Below are positions 1 through 9,029 of a stretch of DNA of 64,000 bases, one piece after another. The DNA comes from Duganella rivi (GTDB taxonomy: Bacteria; Pseudomonadota; Gammaproteobacteria; Burkholderiales; Burkholderiaceae_D), in assembly GCF_009857435.1 (NCBI RefSeq), contig NZ_WWCK01000004.1, positions 186,001 through 250,000 of the forward strand, given 5' to 3'. Under the pieces are notes generated by a model, which was not told where the DNA came from, ran no database searches, and saw nothing but the letters and a program-made list of their open reading frames with translations. Numbering within the stretch: position 1 is the first letter of the stretch; each line of letters opens with the position of its first letter. The position numbers and the translations under genes are program-made.

Positions 1-263
1 TTCATCACGCCCTGCCAATAGGCGAGGCGGTTGTTCTGGGTCGCGACATCGATACGCGGCAGCGACGGCGATACGCCGCTGTCGTCATCATCTTCGCCGT
101 CTTCCTGCTTCTGGCTCAGGCGCCATTTCCACTCTTGGGTGTAGATCGCCTTGAACTGCGCGTCGGCGGGGCCGGCTTTCACTGCGGGCGCGGTAGCCGC
201 AGCGGCGTTAAGGCATACCAGCATGACTGCACCGGCAATGGCGGTGCTGAACTTCTTTTCCAT
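1..263 (-). CDS. DUF885 family secreted protein, N-terminal part (runs off the window)
   Basis: About 87 codons are visible, starting at the ATG at 261-263. The product begins MEKKFSTAIAGAVMLVCLNA with an Ala-rich stretch after it, a typical Sec signal peptide, so the mature protein is probably periplasmic or a lipid-free envelope protein. After cleavage it reads FKAIYTQEWKWRLSQ, then an acidic stretch, then LPRIDVATQNNRLAYW. This is how the DUF885 family of roughly 600-residue secreted proteins starts; some members are metallopeptidase-like. The catalytic part lies outside the window, so activity cannot be judged. The sensor-regulator pair upstream is co-directional, but only a 16-base gap separates the two stops and starts, so co-transcription is possible. 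Confidence 0.65.
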   Translation of the reverse strand, partial: MEKKFSTAIAGAVMLVCLNAAAATAPAVKAGPADAQFKAIYTQEWKWRLSQKQEDGEDDDDSGVSPSLPRIDVATQNNRLAYWQGVM

Positions 264-279
264 AAGGCTCCAGAGTAGA

Positions 280-2463
280 TTACATTTCCAATAAATTACG
301 GCGTTCGCGCAGCAGCGCGGTGAAGCCTTCGGCGTTGACCGGTCGGCTGAAATAATAGCCCTGCATCTCGTCGCAACCGCGCTCGCTGAGGAACTGCACT
401 TGCTCGCGCGTTTCCACGCCTTCGGCAATGACTCGCATATTCAAGTTGTGTGCCAGCGAGATGACCGACAGCGCGATAGCCGCGTCGGCGCTATTGGTCG
501 TCACATCGTCGACGAACGATTTATCGATCTTCAGTACGTCGATCGGGAAGCGCTTCAAGTAACTGAGGCTGGAATAGCCGGTGCCAAAGTCGTCCAGCGA
601 AATGCTGACGCCGATGTCTTTCAAGCGGCGCAGCGCCGCCACGGCTTTATTCGGATCGCCCATCACCGTGCCCTCGGTGATTTCAAGGCCCAGGTAGGCC
701 GGCGCCACGCCAAATTTGCGCAGCGTGGTTTCCACGTAAGGCACGGTGGCGTCGTTGGCAAACTGCCCCGCCGCCAGGTTGACTGCGACCTTGATCTGGC
801 CGAGGCCTTGATCCTGCCACACCTTCATTTGTGCGCACACGCTCTCCAGCACCCACTCGCCGATGGAATTGACCAGGCCATATTCCTCGGCCAGCGGGAT
901 GAAGCGGTTCGGCGGCACCTTGCCCAGCACTGCGTTATCCCAGCGCAGCAGCGCTTCCGCGCCGACCATGGCGCCGGTTTTCAGGCAGACCTGCGGCTGG
1001 TAGTGAACCTCGAATTCGTCGCGCGCGATGGCGCCGCGCAGCTGGCTCTGGATCGCCAGCTTGTCGCGGATTTCCGCATCCATGCGCTCGGTGAAGAAGG
1101 CGTAGTTATCGCGGCCGATTTCCTTGGCGCGGAACAGTGCCGTGTCGGCGTTGCGCACCAGTTCATCGAAGCTCTCGCCGTCGGTCAGGCTGACAGCGAT
1201 GCCGATACTGGAGGTGACGGTAATCTGCTGGCCGTCGATCACCAGCTCCTTGCGCAAGCCGGCCAGGATCTTCTGCGCCAGCGCGATGGTTTCAGTCAGC
1301 TGCGCATCATCGGCAACAATGATCTGGAATTCGTCGCCGCCCTGGCGGGTGACGGTATCGCTTTCGCGCACGGTCTCGCTCAGATACTTGGACACCACTT
1401 GCAGCGCCTTGTCGCCCATGTCATGGCCGTAGGAGTCGTTGATGCTCTTGAAGCGGTCAAGGTCAAGACACATGACGGCCACGCAGCGGCCCTCGCGGCG
1501 TGCTGCGGACAAGGTCTGCCCGAAGCGCTGGCGCGCCAGCATGCGGTTCGGCAGGCCGGTCAAGGCATCGTGGTTGGACAGGAAGTCAATCAGGTGCTGC
1601 TCGGCCTTGCGTTCGGTGATGTCCATGAACACCGCCACGTGGTTGATGACGTGGCCTTGTTCGTCGCGCACCACGGAGGCGCTTAACAAGCCCGGATAGG
1701 TGTCGCCGTTTTTGCGGCGCGCCAGGATCTCGCCCGACCAATGGCCGGTGGTGACCACCGACTGCACCATGGCGCTGAAGGACGAGGTATCCTGCTCGCC
1801 CGCGTACAGCAGGCCGGCATTCTGCCCCCTCACCTCTTCGGCGGTGTAGCCGGAGATTTGCGTGAAGGCCGGATTGGTGGCGACGATGCGGCCGTCGCGA
1901 TCCGTCACCACAATGGCGTCCTGCGTGGCTTCAAACACCTGGCTGGAGAGGCGCATGAATTCTTCATTGGCGCGGCGCTGGTCTACTTCCTTGGCCAATT
2001 CCGCGGTGCGCTCGGCTACGCGCTCTTCCAGCAAGGCGCGCTCGCTGGCCAGCGCTTTCTGGGCGCGGCCCAGTTTTACGTGGGCGTCGGTGCGGGCGAG
2101 GATTTCTTCGGCCTGGAACGGCTTAGCGATAAAGTCCACCGCACCCAATTCAAAGCCGCGCACCTTGTCGTCGGTGTCATGTTGGGCCGACAGGAAGATC
2201 ACCGGTACTTGGGACAACTCCGGCGTCTCCTTCAAGCGGCGGCAGACTTCAAAGCCGTCGATGCCGGGCATGCGGATGTCGAGCAGGATCAGCTCCGGCG
2301 GACGCGATTGCGCAGTCCACAAGGCCAGCTCGCCGTTAGGCGCCTGGCGCACGTAGTAGCCGGCTTCCGTCAGCAGGTCGCTCAGCAGCTTGAGCGAGGC
2401 CGGCGTGTCTTCCACGATCAGCACTTCGCCCTTGGTGTGTTGTTCCGACAAATCCCGGTGCAT
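280..2463 (-). CDS. Response regulator with REC-PAS-GGDEF-EAL domains (c-di-GMP turnover)
   Basis: A 727-residue cytoplasmic protein. The ATG at 2461-2463 (MHRDLSEQ) is preferred because a GAGAGAG ribosome site precedes it; longer in-frame starts would overlap the upstream kinase gene. The receiver domain covers about residues 12-130 with phospho-acceptor Asp62 (LLDIRMPG) and switch Lys (AKPF). A short coiled coil leads to PAS (about 170-285). GGDEF (about 290-455) has an intact signature at 375-379, and EAL (about 475-720) has EALLRW near 503 and the DDFGTGYSSL loop. Both c-di-GMP synthesis and hydrolysis motifs are present, so net activity cannot be predicted. The kinase gene ends 49 bases upstream on the same strand; phosphotransfer from it to Asp62 is the obvious inference. 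Confidence 0.9.
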   Translation of the reverse strand: MHRDLSEQHTKGEVLIVEDTPASLKLLSDLLTEAGYYVRQAPNGELALWTAQSRPPELILLDIRMPGIDGFEVCRRLKETPELSQVPVIFLSAQHDTDDKVRGFELGAVDFIAKPFQAEEILARTDAHVKLGRAQKALASERALLEERVAERTAELAKEVDQRRANEEFMRLSSQVFEATQDAIVVTDRDGRIVATNPAFTQISGYTAEEVRGQNAGLLYAGEQDTSSFSAMVQSVVTTGHWSGEILARRKNGDTYPGLLSASVVRDEQGHVINHVAVFMDITERKAEQHLIDFLSNHDALTGLPNRMLARQRFGQTLSAARREGRCVAVMCLDLDRFKSINDSYGHDMGDKALQVVSKYLSETVRESDTVTRQGGDEFQIIVADDAQLTETIALAQKILAGLRKELVIDGQQITVTSSIGIAVSLTDGESFDELVRNADTALFRAKEIGRDNYAFFTERMDAEIRDKLAIQSQLRGAIARDEFEVHYQPQVCLKTGAMVGAEALLRWDNAVLGKVPPNRFIPLAEEYGLVNSIGEWVLESVCAQMKVWQDQGLGQIKVAVNLAAGQFANDATVPYVETTLRKFGVAPAYLGLEITEGTVMGDPNKAVAALRRLKDIGVSISLDDFGTGYSSLSYLKRFPIDVLKIDKSFVDDVTTNSADAAIALSVISLAHNLNMRVIAEGVETREQVQFLSERGCDEMQGYYFSRPVNAEGFTALLRERRNLLEM

Positions 2464-2512
2464 GTAAAACTCTCTCGCCTTAGTCAACTGCTCAACTACT
2501 ATGATATACCCG

Positions 2513-4675
2513 TCAGGCTTGGGGCTCCAATTCAGTACCCGCTTCGTCCAGCAGCGCACATAGCTGCGGATACTGGTGCAGCTGGATCATGTGCTCGATA
2601 CGCGCCACCACGTCGCCCAGCTCCGGCGGCAATGGATCCAGCAACGCGGCCACGCGTGTCAGATTCAGTTCTTGCAAGGCGGTCTTCAACTCATCTCGCA
2701 GTGCTGGGTCGAGACGCTGCAAATCCTTGTGCGCGAGCGCAGGCCCGGCTTGCAGCGGTTCCAGGACGCTCACTTCATCCTCGCCGGATGCCGGGGCTTC
2801 GTCGGTGACCTGCATTGTGACCGTGAAGTGGAAGGTGGCGCCTTCGCCCGGCGCCGATTGCAGCGCCAGCGTGCCGCCCATCAGCTGGACGAATTCGCGC
2901 GAGATGGTCAGGCCGAGGCCCGTCCCCTCTTTCGCGACCGGTCCATCGGCCTGGATGAAGGGTTCAAAGATGCGCGCCTGGTCTTCGGCGGCGATGCCGG
3001 GGCCATTGTCGATCACGGCAAACGTCAGTTCGCAGGCGCCGTTACGCGTGGTGCCGCGCACACGCAGCGTCACCCTGCCCTGCGCCGTGAACTTGACCGC
3101 GTTCGACATCAGATTCAATAGCACCTGCCGCAGCTTGGTGCCGTCCACACGCGCGCTGGCCGGCAGGCCAACGCTATCGAGCACCAGCTCCACGCCGGTT
3201 TGGCCGGCGCGCATGCTGACCATGTCGATTACCTCTTGCAGCATATCGTCCAGTTTCACCACTTCCGTTTGCAGCACGGCGCGGCCGGCCTCGATCTTGG
3301 ACAATTCGAGAATGTCGTTAATCAGCGTAAGCAAGTGCTGGCCGGAGTGGTGGATGATGGCGAGATTGCGCTTCTCTTCCGGCAGCATATTCTTGGAGTC
3401 CGCCATCAGGCGCGAGAAGCCGATCACGGAATTCAGCGGCGTGCGCAGCTCGTGGCTCATGTTAGCGAGGAAGGTACTCTTGGCGCGGTTGGCCGTCTGC
3501 GCCTGGCGCACCGCCACCGACAGCGCGTTGGTGCGCTCGGTCACCAGCTCTTCAAGATGGATACGATGGCGACGCAGTTCTGCTTCCGCCATGCGGCTGG
3601 CGGTGACGTCGTAGTTCACGCCGACCATGCGCATTGGGTGGCCTTCGGCGTCGCGGAAGATCATGGCGTCGGCCTTGAGGTAATGCAGCGAGCCATCCGG
3701 CCAAATAATACGGAACTCAACGTCGAATTCGGCGGTGCCGTTCAGCGCTTGCTGTAGCAGCATCTCGGTGGGAATGGCGTCGTCCGGGTGCACCATCGTG
3801 CGCCAGGTGTCGGAAGGCCGTTCCAGCTTGCGGCCTTCGAGGCCGTTCAGGCGATACATCTGCTCATCCCACACCATTTCATCGGTGATGATGTTCCAGT
3901 CCCAGATGCCGATGGCCGCCGCGCTGGACGCGATCTGCAAGCGCTCCTCGCTGGCGTGCATGGCGACGTAGCGGCTTTCCATCAAGCGCACCATGTCGCG
4001 GATGGAGGCGTTCAGCGTTTTCAATTCGCCGGTGTACCAGTCGCGCGGTGGCGAGGCGCCGGGATTCTGGCCCGCCTTCACGCTGGCGGCATAGCGCTCG
4101 ATATTGGTCAGCGGTTTGAGGATCAGCTGCCAAAGCAGCAGGTAGAGACTGAGCACCAGCGTCACGTCCAGCACGAAAATCAGCCCGGCGATGGTGTACA
4201 GGCGCTGGCGCAGCTGCTCGATCAGCACTGCCGGCGAAGCGTACACGGTGATGGTGCCGATATTCTGGCCGCCCGCCACGATGGGACGCTGCTCGGATAA
4301 CAGTTCGGGATTGGTCGGCAGGCGCTCGGACGGCACCAATTGCTGTTGTTCGTTACGGGTAAGGATGAACGGGTGATTGCTGGCCACCGGCGCCACCGCG
4401 CTGGCGTACAGATCGCGGTTGCTCAAACCGCTCTTCATGATGGTGATGATTTGCGTTTCGTCGAAATTCCACGCCGGCAGTGCAACGGCGGCGGCCAATT
4501 CGTCGGCGCTGTTGGCCAGCGTCTTGTGCAATTGCTCCCAGCGCTGCGCGCGCTCGACCTGGTAGAAATACAGCGCAAACGTCGTCAGAACCAGCGTCAC
4601 CACGGCGGTCAGCGTCACGCTGACGAATACGGCGATCGATACTCTTCCTAGACGGCGGGCAAGTCGAACCAACAT
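2513..4675 (-). CDS. Membrane sensor histidine kinase (periplasmic sensor, HAMP-like, PAS, HisKA, HATPase)
   Basis: A 720-residue inner-membrane kinase. TM1 is at about residues 14-36 and TM2 at about 160-182. They flank a roughly 120-residue periplasmic sensor, followed by a HAMP-like linker. PAS (about 245-360) contains HPDD and ends in VGVNYDVT. HisKA carries phospho-acceptor His408 in SHELRTPLNSVIGF. HATPase_c (about 510-625) has the N box NAVKF, G1 box DNGPGIA and G2 box GTGLGL. A roughly 75-residue helical tail with no receiver or Hpt motif ends the protein. The kinase is complete by motif and is followed 49 bases downstream by the REC-GGDEF-EAL gene, its likely partner. The periplasmic signal is unknown. 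Confidence 0.9.
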   Translation of the reverse strand: MLVRLARRLGRVSIAVFVSVTLTAVVTLVLTTFALYFYQVERAQRWEQLHKTLANSADELAAAVALPAWNFDETQIITIMKSGLSNRDLYASAVAPVASNHPFILTRNEQQQLVPSERLPTNPELLSEQRPIVAGGQNIGTITVYASPAVLIEQLRQRLYTIAGLIFVLDVTLVLSLYLLLWQLILKPLTNIERYAASVKAGQNPGASPPRDWYTGELKTLNASIRDMVRLMESRYVAMHASEERLQIASSAAAIGIWDWNIITDEMVWDEQMYRLNGLEGRKLERPSDTWRTMVHPDDAIPTEMLLQQALNGTAEFDVEFRIIWPDGSLHYLKADAMIFRDAEGHPMRMVGVNYDVTASRMAEAELRRHRIHLEELVTERTNALSVAVRQAQTANRAKSTFLANMSHELRTPLNSVIGFSRLMADSKNMLPEEKRNLAIIHHSGQHLLTLINDILELSKIEAGRAVLQTEVVKLDDMLQEVIDMVSMRAGQTGVELVLDSVGLPASARVDGTKLRQVLLNLMSNAVKFTAQGRVTLRVRGTTRNGACELTFAVIDNGPGIAAEDQARIFEPFIQADGPVAKEGTGLGLTISREFVQLMGGTLALQSAPGEGATFHFTVTMQVTDEAPASGEDEVSVLEPLQAGPALAHKDLQRLDPALRDELKTALQELNLTRVAALLDPLPPELGDVVARIEHMIQLHQYPQLCALLDEAGTELEPQA

Positions 4676-4763
4676 CGGAAAACCATTCTTTGGGGTTAAT
4701 CTCGGTTGTGCTACGACTTAGATCATAGGTTTAAACGGGTACGAAGTCCATGGATATTTGCGC

Positions 4764-6410
4764 TCAAGCAACATCCTTGACGGTATGTAATTGATCCCAG
4801 GCGTTGGCGGTACTGAGGAACAGCTTGCCGTTGAGTTCAGGCAGCAGCGTGCTATTGCGTAGACGATCCATTACCGGCCCCTTCACTTCCGCGAGATGCA
4901 AGCCGATTTGGCGGCGCTTGACGCTCTGGTTCAGCTCGGCCAGCGCCATCAGGGCGGTGGTATCGATCGAGCTGACGGCCGACATCACCAGCACCAGGTG
5001 GCGCGCGCTTGGGTGGGTCGCCAGTTCGCATTCGATGCGCTGGCTCACCGCTTCCACATTGCCGAAAAACAGATTGGCGTCGATGCGCAGCACCAGCAAT
5101 TCCGGCTGCGTCTCGGCTGGATAACGTTCAATATTGCGGAAATGCTCAGTACCGGCGATGCGGCCCAGCACCGCGATGTGCGGCCGGCTGGCGCGCCAGA
5201 TCAAGGTGCCCATCGACAGCGCCACACCGATGATCACGCCAGCCTCCACGCCCAGCACCAGCACGCCGAGGCAGGTCGCGCCCCACGCCAGCGCATCGCC
5301 GCGGTCGTACTGCCACGCGGTGCGCAGAATGCCCATCTCCAGCATGCCCAGCACGGCGACGATAATGGTCGCGGCCAGCACTGGCAACGGCAGCAAAGAC
5401 AACCAGCCGGTTGGAGCCAGCAGCGCGCAGGCCAGCAGCGCGGCGGTAATCAAACTAGCCAGCGGCGTATTGGCGCCGGCAGCGAAGTTGACAGCGGAGC
5501 GCGACAGGCTGCCCGTCACCGGGAAGCCGCCGGACAAGGCGCTGGCAACGTTGGCCGCACCGAGGCCGATCAACTCGTGATTGCTGACCAGCTTCTCATT
5601 GCGCTTAAGCGCCAGCGCTTGCGCGCCGGACATCGACATCAGGAACACGATGAAGCCGATCAGCAAGCCCGGTTGCAGCAGCGCGCGCCAATGCGAACTG
5701 GAGGAAGCTAGATTAAGATGCGGCAGGCCGGCGGGAATCGCGCCGGTGGTGCGAACGCCCATGTCGGCCAAACTGGTGGCAGACATCAGCGCTATGCCGC
5801 CGAGAACCACGATCATCGGCGCAAGCTTGGCGCCGATATCAGCCACCACCGGCGGCAGGCCGCAGCGCTTCAGCAGCCCTGCTCCGTACAGGCGAGCCAG
5901 CACCAGCAACGCCAGCGCGCCGATGCCCAGCGCGGCGCTCGGCGCGTGCCAATGCGGCAGCTCCGCGCCCAGCAACGTGTGGAGTTGATCGAAAGCGATG
6001 ACGATGGCCGAGCCGACCGTGAAGCCGCTCATCACCGGACGCGAGAAGAAATTAGCGAGGAAACCCATGCGCAGCAGGCCGCACAGCAGCAGCACCGCGC
6101 CCGACACCAGCGCGAGTTGCGCGGCCAGCACGCCGGCCAACGCGGAGCCGGCTGGCGCCATCGGGCCGATCACCGCGGCGGTCATCAGCGAGATGATCGC
6201 CATCGGGCCGACCGACTGCGTCATGCTGCTGCCGAACAACGCATAGACGATGGGCGGCAAGATGCTGGCATAAATACCGACCACTGGCGACAGGCCCGCC
6301 ACCATGGCATAGGCCATGCCTTGCGGGATCATCATCATCGCCACCACCAGCCCGGCGCTGATATCGCCCGGGAGTTGGTCACGCCGGTATAACTTCAACC
6401 ATTGCAGCAT
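4764..6410 (-). CDS. SulP family anion transporter with STAS domain
   Basis: A 548-residue inner-membrane permease of the SulP/SLC26 family. It starts LPGDISAGLVVAMMMIPQGMAYA, where the family signature helix lies, and continues with about a dozen hydrophobic segments to about residue 410. The C-terminal cytoplasmic STAS domain (about 430-535) includes LVLVMSAVSSIDTTALMAL. Family members carry sulfate, bicarbonate or dicarboxylates by proton or sodium symport or exchange. No carbonic anhydrase or sulfur-assimilation gene is adjacent, so the substrate stays open. Length matches the family and the gene is intact. It is monocistronic on the minus strand, 88 bases from the sensor-kinase start. 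Confidence 0.9.
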   Translation of the reverse strand: MLQWLKLYRRDQLPGDISAGLVVAMMMIPQGMAYAMVAGLSPVVGIYASILPPIVYALFGSSMTQSVGPMAIISLMTAAVIGPMAPAGSALAGVLAAQLALVSGAVLLLCGLLRMGFLANFFSRPVMSGFTVGSAIVIAFDQLHTLLGAELPHWHAPSAALGIGALALLVLARLYGAGLLKRCGLPPVVADIGAKLAPMIVVLGGIALMSATSLADMGVRTTGAIPAGLPHLNLASSSSHWRALLQPGLLIGFIVFLMSMSGAQALALKRNEKLVSNHELIGLGAANVASALSGGFPVTGSLSRSAVNFAAGANTPLASLITAALLACALLAPTGWLSLLPLPVLAATIIVAVLGMLEMGILRTAWQYDRGDALAWGATCLGVLVLGVEAGVIIGVALSMGTLIWRASRPHIAVLGRIAGTEHFRNIERYPAETQPELLVLRIDANLFFGNVEAVSQRIECELATHPSARHLVLVMSAVSSIDTTALMALAELNQSVKRRQIGLHLAEVKGPVMDRLRNSTLLPELNGKLFLSTANAWDQLHTVKDVA

Positions 6411-6732
6411 CGTGATTCCAAATACAGAAAATCCCGACAGTTTACCCTAAATGCGAAATCCAAATTAGCTAATCCGAAAAACACATAAGCGGGCAAATTG
6501 CTAAATCTAAAACATCGGTTTGTTGCGATCGGATCATCGTCACAATGAGCGAACGCCAGGCTACCTCTTCGACGGAAACTTTTGCGGGCGCGTGGTCAGG
6601 CGGCCGGTTCGTCCCTCAGTCCCTCATATGGCGCGTCGTCGACTGAATCCACCATAGGTTCCAGGTTTACGGAAAGAAGAAACGAGGCAGAATCGCCGAG
6701 TTCTTGCATCCAGAGCTCGGCAGCCGCCGAGC
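6411..6732. other. Intergenic region without a convincing gene
   Basis: The part next to the transporter (6411-6545) is AT-rich and probably holds its promoter. Between 6596 and 6709 the minus strand has a 37-codon frame starting MQELGDSASF and ending DEPAA, directly downstream of the receiver gene. It has only a weak ribosome site and matches nothing I recognise. It could be a tiny third gene of the ATPase-receiver operon or a decayed C-terminus, but the evidence is too thin for a CDS call. Confidence 0.3.
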
Positions 6733-7137
6733 CTAACGGGGCTGTGAAGGCGCCAGCAGACGATTAATCTCGTCAACTAATTCGTCGATCCGCAATGGCT
6801 TTCTAAAGAAGCTATCGTATGGTATCTGAATATCTTTGCGCATAATGCCCGCGCTGGAGAGAATAAACGGAATGTGGCTTAGTTGAGGATCAGCGCGCCA
6901 CTTGCGGCACAGTTCACCACCGTCCATCACCGGCATCATGAAGTCCGACAGCACAATTGCCGGCGGCTCCGCGGCGGCCGCTGCAAGGGCATCACGGCCG
7001 TTCCCGGCAACGCGAACACGAAATCCATGGTACTCGAGCAGCAGTTGGTAGGTCGATAGCACATCAAACTCATCATCTACCACCAGGATAAGTTGTCCGC
7101 CTGGATTGGCTTCCAGTATCGCTGTTTGATCACTCAT
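6733..7137 (-). CDS. Single-domain response regulator (receiver only)
   Basis: A 134-residue protein that is almost entirely a receiver domain. It has the acidic pocket in LVVDDEFD, phospho-acceptor Asp in VLSDFMMPVMDG, a switch Ser/Ser-Ala in ILSSAG and the conserved Lys in FFRKPLRID. There is no output domain, so it acts by protein contact, as CheY-type regulators do. It lies 10 bases downstream of the KaiC-like ATPase gene on the same strand and is very probably co-transcribed with it. That pairing suggests phosphorylation-dependent control of, or by, the ATPase. No cognate kinase is adjacent. Confidence 0.9.
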   Translation of the reverse strand: MSDQTAILEANPGGQLILVVDDEFDVLSTYQLLLEYHGFRVRVAGNGRDALAAAAAEPPAIVLSDFMMPVMDGGELCRKWRADPQLSHIPFILSSAGIMRKDIQIPYDSFFRKPLRIDELVDEINRLLAPSQPR

Positions 7138-7147
7138 GGTCGCTCGT

Positions 7148-8602
7148 TTATAGCGGGGTGTCGGGTATTACAGGCCCACCGAGTGCGCCCTCAATCGACA
7201 TGCCATCATCACTGATGACCAGAGTATGGTTTGCAGCGTCGTAGCCGTTTTCGCGAAGCTTGAGTACGCCAATCTGGCGTTGGTTGATACCTTTGACATC
7301 GACGTAGCGAAGCAAGATGATGTTTTCGAACAGCTGCGAGGCCGATATGTCCCCTTGTAACTGCCCTTGGCCGAAATAGGGGAGCTCTTGTGTAAAGAAG
7401 GTGGTGACATTGCGGCAGCGAAGTTCATTAACGAAAGCGGCAATGAACGAACGTGAGCGATCCTCGTGGAGGATAATGTCGCGCAAGCCATCCAAACCGT
7501 CGAGCATCAGCCGGGAGACCGCCCGTTCTTTGATGTTCAACAGCAAGCGCTGGGTCAGGCTATCGGCAAGCACTTCCAACGGCGGCTGCCAGATGATCTG
7601 CAATGCCCCATTTTCCAGATATGGTCGCAAGTTAATACCTACGCCGGTCGCTTTGGCCACCAGACGGACGGGCGACTCATAAAACCCTGCGATCAGGCAA
7701 TTCTCGCCACGCTTCAGCCCCTCGTAAATAAAGTGAAGGGCCATCAAGGTCTTGCCGGCGCCGGGATTGCCTAATAACGCTGTGGTCGAGCCGATCTCCA
7801 CGCCGCCACGGGTCAATTTATCCCACCCTTCAATACCGAACCCAAGGCGTTGCCGGGATATCGGCAACGATACACTCGCGCTCGTGCTGACCGCTTCCAG
7901 TCGCGGATACACCACCAAGCCATCCCGATCGACCTCGCAGACATGACGGCCCAGCATGTGCTTGCTGCCACGCAGCTTATATACCTTGATTTCGCGGATG
8001 AGTTGCATGCCACGTTCATACTGGCTGAGCTCAATCAATCCGTCAACCAGCGTGTTTTCCGACTCAGCAGTATTGCCTTCCGTGGGCGACAGCAGAAACG
8101 TCGTGCACCCCATAGTCGATACCAGGGAATTGAGAGACAACATGAACTCAGCCAGGGTGACATCTGAGGGTTGGGCGTCGCGCACCGTACGAAAACCATC
8201 GATAATCATGATGTCGGGACGTTGTTCGCCTAATGTCGCGGCAATCGATTTGAGCAGCTGACGCAGGCCGCCTTTTATCAAATCGGGATACGCTCCGATA
8301 AACACGATGCGCTCACTGACCAGAGCCTCATCGAAAAAGGAGAAGCTGCTCAAATGGTTGAGCATCTTGCCGTGGCTTTCTGCGATCAGCGTTAGAACCA
8401 GCACTTTCTTGCCTTGGTGTGCATGATGGAAGCCGATCTGGCACGCCAAGGTGGTTTTGCCGCTACCTGCCAAACCCTGAACGAGATACACGCTATGCGC
8501 CGGGAAACCACCGCCAAGAATTTCATCCAGACCCGAGACGCCGGTGGGAAGCAGGGCAATGCGTTTCTCTATGGCGGCGCTATTAGTCGAAACGGAAGTC
8601 AT
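7148..8602 (-). CDS. KaiC-like double RecA-fold ATPase
   Basis: A 484-residue cytoplasmic protein counted from the ATG at 8600-8602 (MTSVSTN). An ATG at 8630-8632 (MITIYHL) has a GGGAG further upstream and is a possible alternative. Two tandem KaiC/RadA-type RecA domains are present: domain I with Walker A GLAGSGKTT at about 43-51 and Walker B IMIIDG near 132-137; domain II with GNPGAGKT near 278-285 and a Walker B-like segment SRLMLDGLDGL. This is the double-domain layout of KaiC, but no KaiA or KaiB gene is visible. I also do not see the adjacent Ser-Thr autophosphorylation pair of clock KaiC. The receiver-only gene follows after 10 bases. A signalling ATPase is a safer call than a clock component. 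Confidence 0.85.
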   Translation of the reverse strand: MTSVSTNSAAIEKRIALLPTGVSGLDEILGGGFPAHSVYLVQGLAGSGKTTLACQIGFHHAHQGKKVLVLTLIAESHGKMLNHLSSFSFFDEALVSERIVFIGAYPDLIKGGLRQLLKSIAATLGEQRPDIMIIDGFRTVRDAQPSDVTLAEFMLSLNSLVSTMGCTTFLLSPTEGNTAESENTLVDGLIELSQYERGMQLIREIKVYKLRGSKHMLGRHVCEVDRDGLVVYPRLEAVSTSASVSLPISRQRLGFGIEGWDKLTRGGVEIGSTTALLGNPGAGKTLMALHFIYEGLKRGENCLIAGFYESPVRLVAKATGVGINLRPYLENGALQIIWQPPLEVLADSLTQRLLLNIKERAVSRLMLDGLDGLRDIILHEDRSRSFIAAFVNELRCRNVTTFFTQELPYFGQGQLQGDISASQLFENIILLRYVDVKGINQRQIGVLKLRENGYDAANHTLVISDDGMSIEGALGGPVIPDTPL

Positions 8603-8796
8603 ATGATGTGGCAGATGGTAAATGGTGATCATAAGGCGCTGCCCACTCCCGGCACAGCATTCGAACCGTAGTATACAGGCTAATCGAGTCACTGCAATCG
8701 TAGGCGCGCATCCACGTCGTCACCGTACGTTAGCGTACCAGAATTAGCGCTTGATCTTGACCAGAGTGACCTGTGAAAGCTGTGCGTAAGATTATG

Positions 8797-9003
8797 TTAG
8801 CCGCCGGCTGCTACGCTGATCAGCACCAGCACGCCCGCCACCGCGTTGAGACTACGGCGGCGCTTGAACAGCACGTTGAGCAGGCTAATCGAGCCGGACA
8901 GCACCAGTGCGCCGAATAGGATGTGGCGGATCAGGTCTGGTGAGTAGGCGCGTCGGAGTTCGGGCGTCGTCAGGTACTGCGGGTAGTGGTGAAGCCAATC
9001 CAA
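8797..9003 (-). pseudogene. Short remnant resembling the N-terminus of a sterol desaturase/fatty acid hydroxylase family protein
   Basis: A 68-codon frame reading MDWLHHYPQYLTTPELRRAY, then a hydrophobic helix (about 27-43), an RRR turn, a second hydrophobic helix, and a stop straight after AAGG. To my recollection the 'HPQYLTTPELR' opening followed by two helices occurs in much longer membrane-bound sterol desaturase-like proteins. Here the histidine-rich catalytic part is absent and the next 100 bases hold nothing. I therefore read it as a truncated gene, although a small two-helix membrane protein is also possible. It begins 26 bases after the TetR stop on the same strand, so it may once have been that regulator's operon partner. 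Confidence 0.35.
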
Positions 9004-9029
9004 TCAGCAGCAGCAACCGCCTAATCAGC

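Noticed and set aside
5009..6392. Several plus-strand frames opposite the SulP transporter
   Set aside because: All are shadows; SulP and STAS motifs on the minus strand explain the coding signal.
6596..6709. 37-codon minus-strand frame behind the receiver-only gene
   Set aside because: Ribosome site is weak and I recognise no family; recorded in the intergenic entry rather than called as a gene.
7148..8602. Calling the KaiC-like protein a circadian clock component
   Set aside because: No kaiA/kaiB nearby and no adjacent Ser-Thr phosphosite pair visible; only the double RecA fold is supported.
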